From the NCBI RefSeq assembly GCF_033958435.1, contig NC_134141.1, positions 100,481,001-100,545,000 on the forward strand: 64,000 nt of DNA, read 5' to 3'. Below are positions 33,803 through 44,540 of the stretch, one piece after another (positions within the stretch are counted from its first letter, which is position 1; the number at the start of each line of letters is the position of its first letter). The position numbers and the translations under genes are program-made. The notes below the pieces were generated by a model. It saw only the letters and a program-made list of their open reading frames with translations. It had not been told where the DNA came from and did not search any database. This stretch comes from Carettochelys insculpta. Lineage: Eukaryota; Chordata; Testudines; Carettochelyidae.

Positions 33803-34739
33803 AGTTAACACCTCTCATTAGGCTAGGTGGAGGGGGAATGGCCAAACAGAATACAACACTCATTGTGATTGAGTTGCTAGCACAGAGTAGCTGCATCCCC
33901 ATTCCATCCCTAGGTCAAACATCAATAGCATCCAATAATGACAGGCCAAATAAATTGAGTTTGAAGTGCCATCTAATTAAAGTTAGAGGTTTGCCTACAT
34001 GGCAGGGAACCAGGTTGGGACAAAAATACAACCTGAAGCTGACACTCCAGTCCAGACAGCTCCTAAAGCAAGTCTATGTTGATGTTAATTGAGATATCAG
34101 AAACTTTCATTTATCTGACTGCCCATATAATTTCCTCAGTGGAGCTAGTGCCCCCAGCTTTCCAAGGAGTCCCTAGTGTTACTGTTTTGCAGCCCTTGGG
34201 GCTGAGATGGATGAGATCTGGATATTATTGTAAACTTCTTTCCGTATTTCTCACTAGCTGTGGACCTGCACCATTATTCATTGTGCCTTCACTCTGTGAT
34301 TACTCAAACTATGTTTTTAGGTCCTAAGTAAAGATTAGTGTAGACCTCAGTAGATAATCAGGCCCATCTCAGCATAATGGAGTTCTTTTGATTACAGAAA
34401 TCTGTGTGGTACGCTATCCCTCACCACAATGATTTATCTTACTGCACATGAGAATATGAACTCATGAGACTTACGACAGAAGGAAAGAATGCTTTTGAAT
34501 GTTTCAATTAATATGCACCACTTCAGTAGTTCATGCCTGTCAGGCTTTATATTTTATTTCACATATATCTGGTATCATAAATTTGTAATAAGAGGTTTGA
34601 TAAACAGTAATTTAAATAAGCTAACAAACATAATCCTTTGGGCTCAGTTTTAACTCTCAGCATGGTTAAGACCTAAAAGCTAGAAAACTACTTCACATTC
34701 AGCTTTCTGTTTTAAAATGACCCTTCATTTTCAAAAGAA

Positions 34740-34960
34740 ACTTTGGAAGGGCCTGTTTCACCCATTGTTTCCTGCTTGGGCCTGCTATTAAAGTCATTTA
34801 GACTTTTGTGCATGCAGGGACAGTAAGATCAGGCTAGTTGTGGCAGGCTGTTATGATTACAAAACTCCGTGCCGACCAGATCAATGGAAAGGATCCACTC
34901 ATTACACTAGCTCTTGGATGCACCAGTGAAGTGACTTATCTTTCATGAGAAAAAGCAATC
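34740..34960. promoter_or_regulatory. Candidate conserved noncoding segment
   Basis: Non-repetitive sequence about 2.1 kb before exon 2 with more even base composition than its surroundings (for example GGGCCTGTTTCACCCATTG and CCGTGCCGACCAGATCAATG). There is no direct evidence of function; listed only as a place to test by alignment. Confidence 0.18.
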
Positions 34961-35399
34961 CATAATTTTGACTGGAAACATCAAGTTTTTCTTTATTTTT
35001 GGTAAATGTTAACTACCCCACCAGCTTGTTCACCATTAAAAATTATCTGTCATACATATGTTCATAATGCTTTTAACATTCATGGCTCAAACAACAGATT
35101 TCATTCAGAAGCCCTCCATGCTAGAGGTAGAATTCCTTTACTACAAAGCAGACAGCGTTATTGAAAGCTTCCTAGCATCACACTACTAATGTGCCTATAC
35201 TAAGGACTGGAAGGGCCAACTCCAATGGGCTTTGTCCTACATGTAGCACAGTTATCAAAGAAAGGCCCAGAAATGGATACTCTTCACATAAGATCTTCAG
35301 CCCAAACCTCATTTCAAACTGAGGTAAACTGGGCTCTGTAGTCTAATGTACTCAATATGTTTTTAAGGACAAAAAATAAGTTTCCCACTAATGCACCAA

Positions 35400-35680
35400 G
35401 GCTATGTCTACACTAGCACCCCCCCTTTGAAAGGGGGATGTTAATGAGATATGTCAGGGTATGCTAATGAGGCGCTGCAATGAATATTTGGTTATAAGAA
35501 TAAGGGGATTTTGATGTGTAGACGAGCCACATGTGATCGAAAGTGGCACTTTCGAAGTGCCATGGCCACCATTATGCTAAAGAGGTGATGCATATTCATT
35601 GCAGCACCTCATTAGCGTATCCTTATGTGTCTCATTAGCATCCCCCTTTCCAAAGGGGGACACTAGTGTATACATGGTCC
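35400..35680. mobile_element. Foldback MITE, GGCTATGTCTACACTAG terminus
   Basis: Starts GGCTATGTCTACACTAGC and ends with the degraded inverse CACTAGTGTATACATGGTCC. Inner arms also pair: CCCCCTTTGAAAGGGGGATG with CATCCCCCTTTCCAAAGGGG, and AATGAGGCGCTGCAATGAAT with ATTCATTGCAGCACCTCATT. Flanks are CAA and AAA, a decayed 3-bp duplication. Same group as 47978-48349 and 52076-52403. Confidence 0.8.
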
Positions 35681-37070
35681 AAAAGGTGTTGTTTTCTGTC
35701 CTAGTTGTGACTTTAATATGGAATTTTTAGGTGAGTGGGAAAACAAATGGATTCCCCAGCACTCCCCCCATTATTTCTGAGAGCACTTGCACCCTGGGAC
35801 ACATTTTATCACAAGTGTGGTGGGAAATTGTTGTGGGTGCTCATTGGCTCAAACATTGGCACCTCCTCAGTATAGAAAACTTGCTGAAACCTGGTTCCAA
35901 TTAAAGTTGTTCTTAAGCTTGTTTGGCCAGTGTTGAAGGCCTACAATTTGTTTTTCCAAAAATTTCTCACCATTCCTACCACTCATGTAATTTCTGTCCT
36001 AGTATCACCTTGAAGAGCGCTAGTATAGGCAGGCCACTATTTTTACATATCATGCAGACCTGTTCTGTTTATACCCTGGGAAGAAAGGTTTGGACCCACC
36101 TGCACTGGCTGCAAAAGCCACACTGGGAGCCAGTTTAATATGAGCTACATTTAATATGAATTTAAATATGTTTCCTAAACAAGATACTAATTTCAACATA
36201 GATGTGGTCAGTTTTGGCTCCATCTTCATGTCCACTGGCCTGCTATTGACGCTGCAGGATGTGTTTGGTTTCGGTTTTGGTGCTTGGGGGTTGTTGTTGA
36301 TGATGATGATGGTGTTTTGCCTAAAATTAGCAGGAACCACTAATATCCCAGATGGTGCAATGATTTGTTGCACTCACAACCCAGTATTCAGATAACCTGA
36401 AGGCTCTGTATCCCACTACTGGTCCCTTGAGCCATTCAGTATCCCAGAAAGCTTTCTTCTTGAACAAAGCAATGATAATCACATTTATTACAAACAGAAC
36501 AGAGTGTTTCTCTGACGTCCCAAGATAATGTGGACGTCAAGGTTAGTCTTACTATATCCCAGAATGTCAACACACTTGCCAAAAATGAATTTATCAGCTC
36601 AGCACAGCTGAGAGACTTAGTTTATCTAAATGTCCTACAAGGAATAAATAGTTTACTGCTCTTTTTGAAGATCAGGGTAAATTTGACATTTTATTGACAT
36701 ATGCTATAGATTTAATTTAATGCTGTGTTTCAGATGTCTCTTCTGATAAATTTTAGTGAAATCTGTGCTAAGAGTGGAGCTGTTTAAGTATTTTATGGGG
36801 ATTTTAAACGCAGGGTTAGCAAAGGAAACATGATAATTGAAACAATGTTTGTGTATTCTCATGTAGTGATTTGGAGAGGAATGTTGCTAAAACTTGTTGG
36901 TTGGTTGGTTCTGCATATTAACTGGATTTTAGCATGATTTGAAGGGATCTATTTTAAATTTGATCTCTTTTTTTCTGAAACAGGCCCATCTTTTTTGTTA
37001 AAAACTTTCTTTAGAAGTCTTTGAGCTAAGCATCTCATTTATTTATTTTGTTTTATTTTTTGTATTTTAG
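35681..37070. other. End of FGF10 intron 1
   Basis: Unique intronic DNA ending in the acceptor with a long T-rich tract (TTTATTTTTTGTATTTTAG) just before exon 2. Confidence 0.6.
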
Positions 37071-37174
37071 GCATACTGGAGATAACATCTGTGGAAATTG
37101 GAGTTGTAGCTGTTAAATCCATTAACAGCAACTATTATTTAGCCATGAACAAGAAAGGAAGAGTCTATGGCTCT
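37071..37174 (+). CDS. FGF10: FGF10 exon 2 (fibroblast growth factor 10)
   Basis: FGF10 is a secreted heparin-binding ligand of FGFR2b that drives limb bud, lung and other epithelial-mesenchymal outgrowth. This exon is 104 bp, the length known for vertebrate FGF10 exon 2. It follows the acceptor TTTTAG and ends at GGCTCT|GTGAGT. The first two bases complete a codon begun in exon 1 (serine expected). The translation is [20 protein letters not shown] followed by [14 protein letters not shown], part of the beta-trefoil core, and differs from the human protein as I recall it at only a few positions (S for A in the KSINS block; RV for KL before YGS). YYLAMNKKG is diagnostic for the FGF7/10/22 group, and [10 protein letters not shown] separates FGF10 from FGF7. 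Frame and splice sites are intact. Exon 1 is not in the window. Confidence 0.98.
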
Positions 37175-38705
37175 GTGAGTATGTTGTTTTTGTTTTCAAA
37201 GTAGACTGCAGGAGTTATAATCATAGATTTACAGACACACACATGGGCTAGATCAGTTACTGGTAATTTTCTAGTAATTAGAGTTTCAATGAGTTGCTCA
37301 TGGAAATTTCAGGCTCTGATAAACTAGCTTCTGTCTCCATAAGCGCACTGTCATTTGTTCATTAGTCTAATGTCTGGCAGCGGGTGCTGGCATTTGTCAT
37401 GGAAATGACCTGTTCTGGTGTCTGATCCAGTCTGGTCTCCCACTGAGTACCACCCAACACAGCACGAAAACTGTGGATAATTTGGGACCAACCTAAAAGA
37501 AGGTGAAGTTTTAAGGGTATTCTATTCTTTCACATCTATGACACAAATCTGTTTGTCAATAATTTAGGGGGAGCACCTGAACCTTTATAAACAGGGGATT
37601 TCAGATGATGGATCAGCAGCTTGGAAGGTGTTTAAAGGCTGTACACTAGCTCCCCACCAGTCAGCTTTACAGATTCACTGGCTTTAAAGGCACTGATTAT
37701 CTCCTGAGAGTATAACAGAGAGGGGGATCATCACACCCTCACAAATATAATCAAACTCTGGTTAATCAGAGTTTGGTAAACATGTATTTACTGAAGAGAT
37801 AGAATATGTGTTTGTGGAGAATGTGAGCAATCACCAATCATTTCCACAGAAGCATTTCGTATAACCTCATGAATGGGTGTACTAAATTCAGGATTACACA
37901 CACACTACATATATCTATAGTGTGTGTGTCTGGACCCTGGCCTTAAATTCCAATCTAGAATGCAGGCCCAGTGGGTCCTCAGGACGTAGTATTGGCCATC
38001 ACATTGCACCAACTCATTAACTTAATTTGAAAATCAGTCTTAGGTGGACTAGCTTCCAGTAGCTATGTAATCTTGACCCCAATTGGCTGCTGATGGTATA
38101 TTAGCTTCCTGTGTCCTTTTTGGACTTGTCTGAGCAACAAGCTATTGGCTCCTAATTGCTTCTTGGACTCTGCTTGACCCTGCCTTGCTGCTCACCTGAT
38201 CCCTTCAGTTGCCATTTGCCAAACATCTGAAAATTAGGACCAGGCATTTGATCTACTGTTTCTCAGTGAATCAGAAAGCAACAGGAACAAAGACATCGTG
38301 CTACCACATTCAGAAGAGTATCTGTAATCCAGAAATGAGAAAGGCTATGTTGAGCTTTTCTATCTGTAGAAGCTGAGTCATATAAGTTCTCAATGCTTAG
38401 AATGCACATTGGTTTCAATAGAGGTACATCATACACAACACTGCAGGATCAGGATCATAAGACTAGAATTGTAGATGGCATAAACTGACCTTCTTCCAGT
38501 GAAGTCAGTGGCAGCACACCAATCTGGCACAGTAGAAGTGGTATAGAACCCACATCCTCCTGTTCTAACAGCACATGTCCCTCTTAGTCAAGCTAAAGGA
38601 GACTCTCTGAAAGTCCTCTAGAGTTGAATGAGGACTTAAACCCTGAACTCTCCAATTAAAAGTCTGATGTGATACTAACTGAGTTATTGTGACACTTGTG
38701 CAGTA
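37175..38705. other. FGF10 intron 2, first part
   Basis: Begins GTGAGT. Mostly unique. At 37896-37929 alternating CA and TG runs form an imperfect hairpin (ACACACACACTA ... TAGTGTGTGTGT). No exon is supported. Confidence 0.6.
37896..37929. repeat. (CA)n/(TG)n imperfect hairpin
   Basis: A CA run and a TG run flank CATATATCTA, so each strand can fold on itself. Confidence 0.75.
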
Positions 38706-39030
38706 CAGTAGTCCCTTGAGTTACATGAGGGCTGCGTTCCCACACACCCTCGCGTACTTCAAATTTCACATAAGTTGGGCGGGGTGGCTTTTTTCCCCAG
38801 TGGAACACATGTTCTGCGGCTGGGAAAGCATCAGGATTTTCCTGTCAGGGTGATTAATTAATTAATTAAAAAGGCACCTGGAGTGCCCTTTGAAAGGTAA
38901 GTCCTGGGGTTGGGGGGAGCAGTTGGGGAGGGCTAAGCCTGACAATGGGTTGGGACCCTGGGAGTGGGGCAGGAACATTAAGCCTGGGGTGGGTTAGGGC
39001 TGCAGGGAGGTTGGAGGGGTGAGCCGGGGC
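38706..39030 (+). mobile_element. Tigger-like DNA element, right end lost
   Basis: Starts CAGTAGTCCCTTGAGTTACA right after a TA, as in TcMar-Tigger relatives, and continues GAGGGCTGCGTTCCC and CGCGTACTTCAAATTTCACATAAG-like sequence. It includes (TTAA)-type repeats at 38853-38870 and a G-rich 3' part. No matching right terminus is visible, so the end coordinate is approximate. Related to 58410-59023. Confidence 0.6.
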
Positions 39031-39206
39031 CATTGCGTATGCAATACAACATCTAATACCCCAAACTTATGCCCAGTACTTCTCACAATTTCAAAATAAA
39101 ACAAAAAACTAAGGAAAGAGTAAATAAATAGAGAATTGTTTCCTTCTTTCCTTGAGGAATGTGGATTTTGGCTCTGGTCCTTAAAAGTTATTAGGAACCT
39201 TACCAC

Positions 39207-39754
39207 CATCAGACTCACAGGACTGGAAGGAACCTCAAGAGGTCATCAAGTCTAGTCCACTGCAGTCATGGCAGGACCAAGTACCAGTGCGATCAGCTCT
39301 GGCAGGTGTTTTCTCCCTGCTCTTAAATATCTGCAATGATGGAGATACTGCAACCTCTCTAGACAATTTATTCCAATGATTAATCACCCTGACAGGAAAA
39401 TTTTCCTAATGTTCAACCTAAACATCAATTACTTCAGTTTAAGCCTATTCTTTCTTGTCCTATCATCTGATGTTAATGAAAGTGATTTTTCTCTTTCCTC
39501 TTAGCATTCTTTTAGGAAGTTGAAAACAGTTATCTTGTTCCCCTCTCAGCCTTTTTTTTCCAGACTGTACAAACCCAGTTTTTCCAATCTTCCCTTATAG
39601 GTCATGTTTTCTTTACATTTAATCATTTTGGTTGTTGTTCTCTGAATTTTTTCCAGTTTCTCCACATCTTTCCTGAAATGTGGTGCTCAGAACTGGACAC
39701 AATTCTCCAGTTGTGGCCTAATTGGTCTGGAGTAGTGCAGAAGAGTTACTCCTT
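39207..39754 (-). mobile_element. CR1 LINE 3' part, reverse orientation
   Basis: Reading + strand, ACTGGAAGGAACCTCAAGAG and AGGTCATCAAGTCTAGTCC are the reverse of the CR1 3' UTR, followed by CTCTAGACAATTTATTCCA, TTCAACCTAAACATCAATTAC and TTCTTTCTTGTCC, the end of ORF2. It stops at about 39754, where a MITE terminus begins. The coding frame is heavily broken. Confidence 0.88.
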
Positions 39755-39980
39755 GGCTACATCTACACTACAGCAATCTGCCAACAGAAGTTACTGTTGG
39801 AAGATATCTGCCAACAAAACTTGTGTCAATAGATTGTGACCACATGTGCAAGTGGGACTGGTCTGTTGATCCACTCCATTGACAGAGAGTGGCCAGGCTG
39901 CCCAGCTGCTCTCTTGACAGTAACTGCCAACCAGAAGCACAGCAAACAGGGCACCTTAAATTGAGTATGACTGATTCACT
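39755..39980. mobile_element. Truncated MITE (GTTGACAGA family)
   Basis: Left end GGCTACATCTACACTACAGC, preceded by CTT, then CCAACAGAAGTTACTGTTGG and CCATTGACAGAGAGTGGCC, as in the complete relatives at 44574-44953 and 55027-55411. The right end is missing, and a SINE follows almost directly. It appears to be inserted in or next to the CR1 to its left. Confidence 0.65.
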
Positions 39981-39984
39981 CACA

Positions 39985-40193
39985 CACATCTCATACAGCT
40001 GGAAGGGACCTTGAGAGGTCATTGAGTCCAGTACCCTACCCTCTTGGCAGGACCAAGCACCCCCCTTTTTTAAAAAAAAATATATATATCTATTTGCCCC
40101 AGATCCCTAAATGGCCCCCTCAAGGATGGGCCTCACAACCCTCGGTTTAGCAGGCCACTGCTCAAGCCACTGAGCTATCCCTTCCCCCTGTCA
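39985..40193 (-). mobile_element. Cry/Pol III turtle-type SINE, reverse orientation
   Basis: Reverse-complemented, it starts GGGATAGCTCAGTGGCTTGA (A-box), continues GCCTGCTAAACCGAGGGTTG, TTTAGGGATCTGGGGCAAAT, and ends CTCAAGGTCCCTTCCAGCTG, a CR1-type tail. The tRNA-derived head fused to a CR1-like 3' end is the structure described for turtle SINEs that borrow CR1 machinery. Confidence 0.82.
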
Positions 40194-40239
40194 ACTGTGT
40201 CAGGAAAACAAAAAAATGTTTCTGTAGTTTACAACTCAG

Positions 40240-40490
40240 GCTTGGTCTAAACTAAAAAGTTAGCTCAAACCAGTTATAACACTGATGAGTGTGAAGAACC
40301 TATATCTTGAGCAGTGTATTAAAGTCTACGTACCTCCTGGTGTAGATGTCACTGAGTCTACAGAAGAATTCTTCCATCAACTTATCTACCACCTCTTGGA
40401 AAGATGGATGTCCTATACTGATGGAAGAAGCTTTCCTATCAGTGTAGGTAATGTGAACATTAAAGTACTGCAGTGATGTAGCTTTAACCT
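40240..40490. mobile_element. Unclassified MITE-like repeat
   Basis: Opens CAGGCTTGGTCTAAACTAAA and contains CCTCCTGGTGTAGATGTCAC and GCTTTCCTATCAGTGTAGG. The opening matches a repeat type common in reptile genomes, but I cannot define its ends or superfamily. Confidence 0.45.
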
Positions 40491-41539
40491 GAAATAAGTG
40501 AACGATTAAGCCAGAATTTGAAAGTTCTTACTTCTACCTAAATATAATGAACTCTTGATCACTTTTTCAAATAGAAACCTACAGGAATATGTAGTGAACT
40601 ATATTAATTGTATAAAAAGTAGTTGTCATATTGTTTTTATGTATCTTCAAATGTCTTTGATACTTTGAGCATTAAAAATGTAAAAAACATCCACAAATAT
40701 AAAGCAAAAACTTTTATGTAACCCACACTTTAAGTGAGGTTTTAAAACAATTACATGGTTTCAAACAACATTCATTGATAATACAATGTCTAAAACACGT
40801 CAAAATAATCTTACTTGTATCACAAATGATGTTCATTATTTCAATACTTTCTTGTTAATTTTGTACTTGATAAGGTGCCTTAGAATTACTAATGTAGATA
40901 GGTAGGCAGGTCATATTAATTTGTACATATTCCATTGCACAGTTCTTGTGGGATTCCCTGTAAATAAGATTTTACTTTCTGAAATGTAGGAATTACAGAA
41001 ATACATACTGCTTTGTGTCTTACTGCACATTTCAACATGCAGGGTTTCAAATAGCCTACTTGCAAAAGACTTCCAATTTGTATTTAAGTGGCTTTATTGA
41101 AATGACTTCCTTTTTTTCAATATGGAAGCTATTTGTGTATTAAAGACATTCTTGTCATCACTCCTGAAAAGCAGATCTGTGTATGGTAAATATTACAAAA
41201 ACAATTAGTCCCCCATGACAACCTACATGCCTTTTATGTTTTACATCCTCTCCAAGCAAACTGATACCAGTTTTCTTGAAAAATGGAAAACATTCATCCT
41301 TCAGAGTGTATATATAGCATTTTGTTAGATTCACTGTGAGCATTTTTACAATCTGGATATTGGACGGGGAACGTAAGTCTTCAAGGACCTGATCCTCATT
41401 TATGCTAAGGCCCTTTATACCATTCAGGCATGTTAAAGGGTCCACCCCCCCAGTTTAAGGTATGTTCACACTGCCAGAGAGATTTGCACCCACTTAAAGT
41501 CTTTCTCTCTCAATGTCAAAGTGGTATGAGTGGACTTTA
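40491..41539. other. FGF10 intron 2, unrecognised part
   Basis: AT-rich unique DNA. At 41457-41530 a GGTATGTTCACACTGCCAG-like start suggests a further decayed DNA element. No exon is supported. Confidence 0.4.
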
Positions 41540-41796
41540 GTTTAAATGAGCTTGAAGTTCACATGTTGGATATTAGGAAAAATTACTTTGCTAGGAGGGT
41601 GTTGAAGCACTGGAAGGGGTTACCTATGAAGGTGACGGAATCTCTTAGTCTTAGATGTTTTTAAGACCTGGTTTGACAAAGCCCTCTCTGGCTGGAATGA
41701 TTTAGTTGGGGTTGATCTTGCTTTGAGCAGGAGATTGGTCTAGATGACCTCCTGAGGTCTCTTCCAACCCTAACTTCCTATGATTATAAGATTCTT
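41540..41796 (+). mobile_element. CR1 LINE 3' end, older subfamily
   Basis: Contains ATGTTGGATATTAGGAAAAA, AAGCACTGGAAGGGGTTACC, GGTCTAGATGACCTCCTGAG and CTTCCAACCCTAACTTCC, ending in CTATGATTATAAG. It is an older, more diverged CR1 type than the 4.4-kb copy. Confidence 0.82.
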
Positions 41797-42170
41797 CCAT
41801 GACTGCTACAACAGAGAAACTTTATAAAAAGGAAATGGATGTAATCTTGCCACCATATTCCCCTCCAGAGGTGGGCTGCATTTCACTAGTTCATAAGTTA
41901 TATATACCCTTGTTACTATATATCATTATTTATTGCCCAATAGATTACATTTTAATTTGTGGCATAATCACTGTGTTATAATGCGCCTGTAGTTAAGTAT
42001 TTCAAAAAGCAACTTGTGTAATTTTATAATAATCATCTAGATTATATAGACAGCTGTGAAGTGCTTTGGATTTCTTCAGGATATTTTGTAAGATATTATT
42101 TTTATCCTGAATATACTATCCTATCAAAAATATATTTTGAACTTGCCTGTTCATTTTTCACTTTTAACAG

Positions 42171-42368
42171 AAGGAGTTTAACAGTGATTGTAAGTTGAAG
42201 GAAAGAATAGAAGAAAATGGATACAACACATATGCATCCTTAAATTGGAAACACGAGGGAAGACAAATGTTTGTGGCCTTGAATGGACGAGGAGCTACAA
42301 AGAGAGGACAGAAAACAAGGAGGAAACACACCTCAGCTCATTTTCTTCCAATGGTAGTAATGTCATAG
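42171..42368 (+). CDS. FGF10: FGF10 exon 3, coding part to stop
   Basis: The acceptor CTTTTAACAG precedes AAGGAG. The exon is in phase 0 after exon 2 and runs 65 codons to the TAG at 42366-42368, the same length as in human FGF10. The translation begins [20 protein letters not shown], continues [20 protein letters not shown] and ends [11 protein letters not shown]. It completes the beta-trefoil; [13 protein letters not shown] is the basic heparin-binding segment near the C terminus, and ENGYNTYAS and MFVALNG are FGF core motifs. Compared with my memory of human FGF10, the changes are mild (for example L for F after YAS, and MS for HS at the end). No frameshift or stop is present, so the gene is evidently functional. 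Confidence 0.98.
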   Translation, partial: KEFNSDCKLKERIEENGYNTYASLNWKHEGRQMFVALNGRGATKRGQKTRRKHTSAHFLPMVVMS

Positions 42369-43713
42369 ATGAAGGAACTATTTTATTGATGCAGTTGAAC
42401 CAAAGGTTCTTTTGTCAAGTACGCTTGGTAATCCTCTTGAAGAGAAAAAGGCAAAGAAACAGTGCAGACGTCTGCTTGTTTGAAAAGGGAGGAAAGCCTT
42501 TGAAGCTTTTGTGCTCATTGCTGGCACATGAAGGACTTTTAATTAGTTCTGTGTCATATCTTATAACAAGATACAAGCTGGATCAGATGCGATGGGAACT
42601 ATTCCCAGTGTGAATAATTTTTTTTTTATCTCTGTGATAGAACTTGCAAGAGTGAGACAATATGTTGAATGATCTTTGGGGAAAGTTATTTATGGAATAC
42701 TAACTCATATCAAAGACCTTCATTGCTCGTTCAAGCCTAATGATCCAATGAACAGTTAGACATGAGAGCATTTACTGGAAGCACTTGGGTCATATGCACA
42801 AATAAAGAAGTTTCTGGAATAGTCTCATTGAAGAATGGATAAGATTAAGAAATATAAGCATATTAGCTTTAAACTGTTATAACAAAATGAATAGTATGGT
42901 TTGCTTGTGTATTCTAATTTCATTCCTTTTAATTTCTCTCTAAGTTATTTATTTAATAGGATGTTAAATATCTTTTTTGGTTTTAAATGATTTCCTCAGT
43001 TGCTTCTTTATTTTTTCCCTTTTTCAGCTTTTCTCACGGGGTTGATAGAGTAAACTTTCAAAACCTTACTGACCACCTGATAATAGGAAACTGACAAGTG
43101 TTTAGAGTAAAGTTAGCATTGCTGTGAATATGTCAAATCTGTTTTCTCCTAAACCATTTTACACTTAAGTAAAAAGACCTGGATTTACAGCATACATAGG
43201 ATGTGTTCATGTTTGTGAATCCTACCAGCCTCCACTCAAGAACAAATTTCCAGAAATACTTCATCAGGAGGGTCTATTTGTTTGTCTGAAATTGATGGAG
43301 AGGGCCAAACCTGTTCTGAGGTGCCCTCATGTTTGGGGTGTTTATGTGTATATAATTCAGATAGCACTGATTTGTATTTGGAACTACTTACTTAAAGGTA
43401 TTATCCAAAATTTATTTCGGGTAATGGGAATCTTTTCATTAATTTTAGTGGTCTTTTTTAGCAATCTCTAAACATGTCTAACCCCCATTGATTTCTATTG
43501 GAAGAACCTGAGGGCAGAATTTGGCTCCTGAAAAGTACATCCAAAAAGAACACACTCTTGCTGCACTTGTTCAATTAGCCTGCATATTGAACAGCTCTTC
43601 GTTAACAGCTCGAAGTGTAACAAATGTATATTGGGAGCATTTCTTGAATAAGACTATAGAATATCAGGATCGTGCATTTATCAAAGGCTACTTTCACATG
43701 TATAGAACTCTAT
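42369..43713 (+). other. FGF10: FGF10 3' UTR (proximal part)
   Basis: Sequence after the FGF10 stop. A candidate AATAAA lies at 42801-42806, and an AU-rich motif TTATTTATTTAA at 42945-42956 lies beyond it. Vertebrate FGF10 has a long terminal exon, so the transcript may extend further than the first signal. The 3' end cannot be fixed from sequence alone. Confidence 0.55.
42801..42806 (+). terminator. Candidate FGF10 polyadenylation signal
   Basis: Canonical AATAAA, 433 bp after the stop codon. Alternative signals occur further on (near 45713 and 46857), so use of this one is uncertain. Confidence 0.35.
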
Positions 43714-44537
43714 GGCTATGTCTACACAGCAACATTATTCCTGAATAAGCTACTCTGGAAGAGGTCTTCTGGACTAGCTTATTCCAAAATAGCACAGCTC
43801 CACACAACATGCATTTTGAAATAGCAGTCAGCTATTTGGAAATAGAGCATCTACACACAGTAGAGTCTATTTCAAAATAGAGCCATTGGCCACACTGGCT
43901 ACGTCTACACATGCCCCAAACTTTGAAATGGCCACACAAATGGCCATTTCGAAGTTTACTAATGAAGCGCTGAAATGCATATTCAGCACTTCATTAGCAT
44001 GCGGGCGGCCACGGCACTTCAAAATTGACGCGCCTCGCCGCCGCGTGTCTCATCCAGACAGGGCTCCTTTTTGAAAGGACGCTGCCTACTTCGAAGTCCC
44101 CTTGAGCTCATGGGAATCAGGGGACTTCAAAGCAGGCCGGGTCCTTTCGAAAAGGAGCCCCGTCTGGACAAGATGCACGGCAGCGAGGTGCATCAATTTC
44201 GAAGTGCCGCAGCCGCCCGCATGCTAATGAAGCGTTGAATATGCATTTCAGCGCTTCATTAGTAAACTTCGAAAGGGCCATTTGCGTGGCCATTTCGAAG
44301 TTTGGGGCACGTGTAGACACGGCTACTATGGCTTATTTCAAATAGACTCTATTCCCAGTCTACACAGTCCCTATTTCAAAATATCTGTTTCAAAATGGGC
44401 ACTATTCCAGGTACAATGAGGCTTACCAATTTTGAAATAAAGGCATCCACTATTTTCAAATAATTTTGAAGTAACAGTATCATTGTGTAGATGCTCGCAC
44501 AGTTATTTCAAAATAACTTTGCTGTGTAGCCATACGC
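43714..44537. mobile_element. Outer MITE, TAT target duplication, contains a nested MITE
   Basis: Left end GGCTATGTCTACACAGCAAC and right end TTTGCTGTGTAGCCATACGC are inverted copies with a few changes. TAT at 43711-43713 and 44538-44540 flanks it. Its body has many TTATTTCAAAATA-type repeats. The element is split by the foldback MITE at 43897-44324. Confidence 0.8.
43897..44324. mobile_element. Nested foldback MITE, ACT target duplication
   Basis: Starts GGCTACGTCTACACATGCC and ends GGGGCACGTGTAGACACGGCT, flanked by ACT at 43894-43896 and 44325-44327. Nearly the whole element is a long inverted repeat: each strand encodes almost the same nonsense peptide (FEMATQMA, then SKFTNEALKCIF). It has CTTCGAAGT and ATTTCGAAG motifs like the autonomous Harbinger. 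No protein is encoded. Confidence 0.88.
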
Positions 44538-44540
44538 TAT

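Larger units (their letters stand above)
32716..35399. other. Intron 1 DNA with scattered old repeats
   Basis: No gene is supported. It includes the palindromic repeat at 33208-33298, a MIR-like piece in reverse at about 33320-33440, a probable old MITE at about 33508-33802 and a non-repetitive stretch at 34740-34960 that could be conserved. Confidence 0.4.

Noticed and set aside
1..37070. Search for FGF10 exon 1 with a signal peptide
   Set aside because: No frame encodes the expected signal peptide, serine-rich segment or N-terminal trefoil part ending before ILEITSVE. Exon 1 must lie upstream of the window.
43886..44320. Similar 60-70-residue peptides on both strands
   Set aside because: They arise because the sequence is a near-perfect inverted repeat (foldback MITE), not because two related genes exist.
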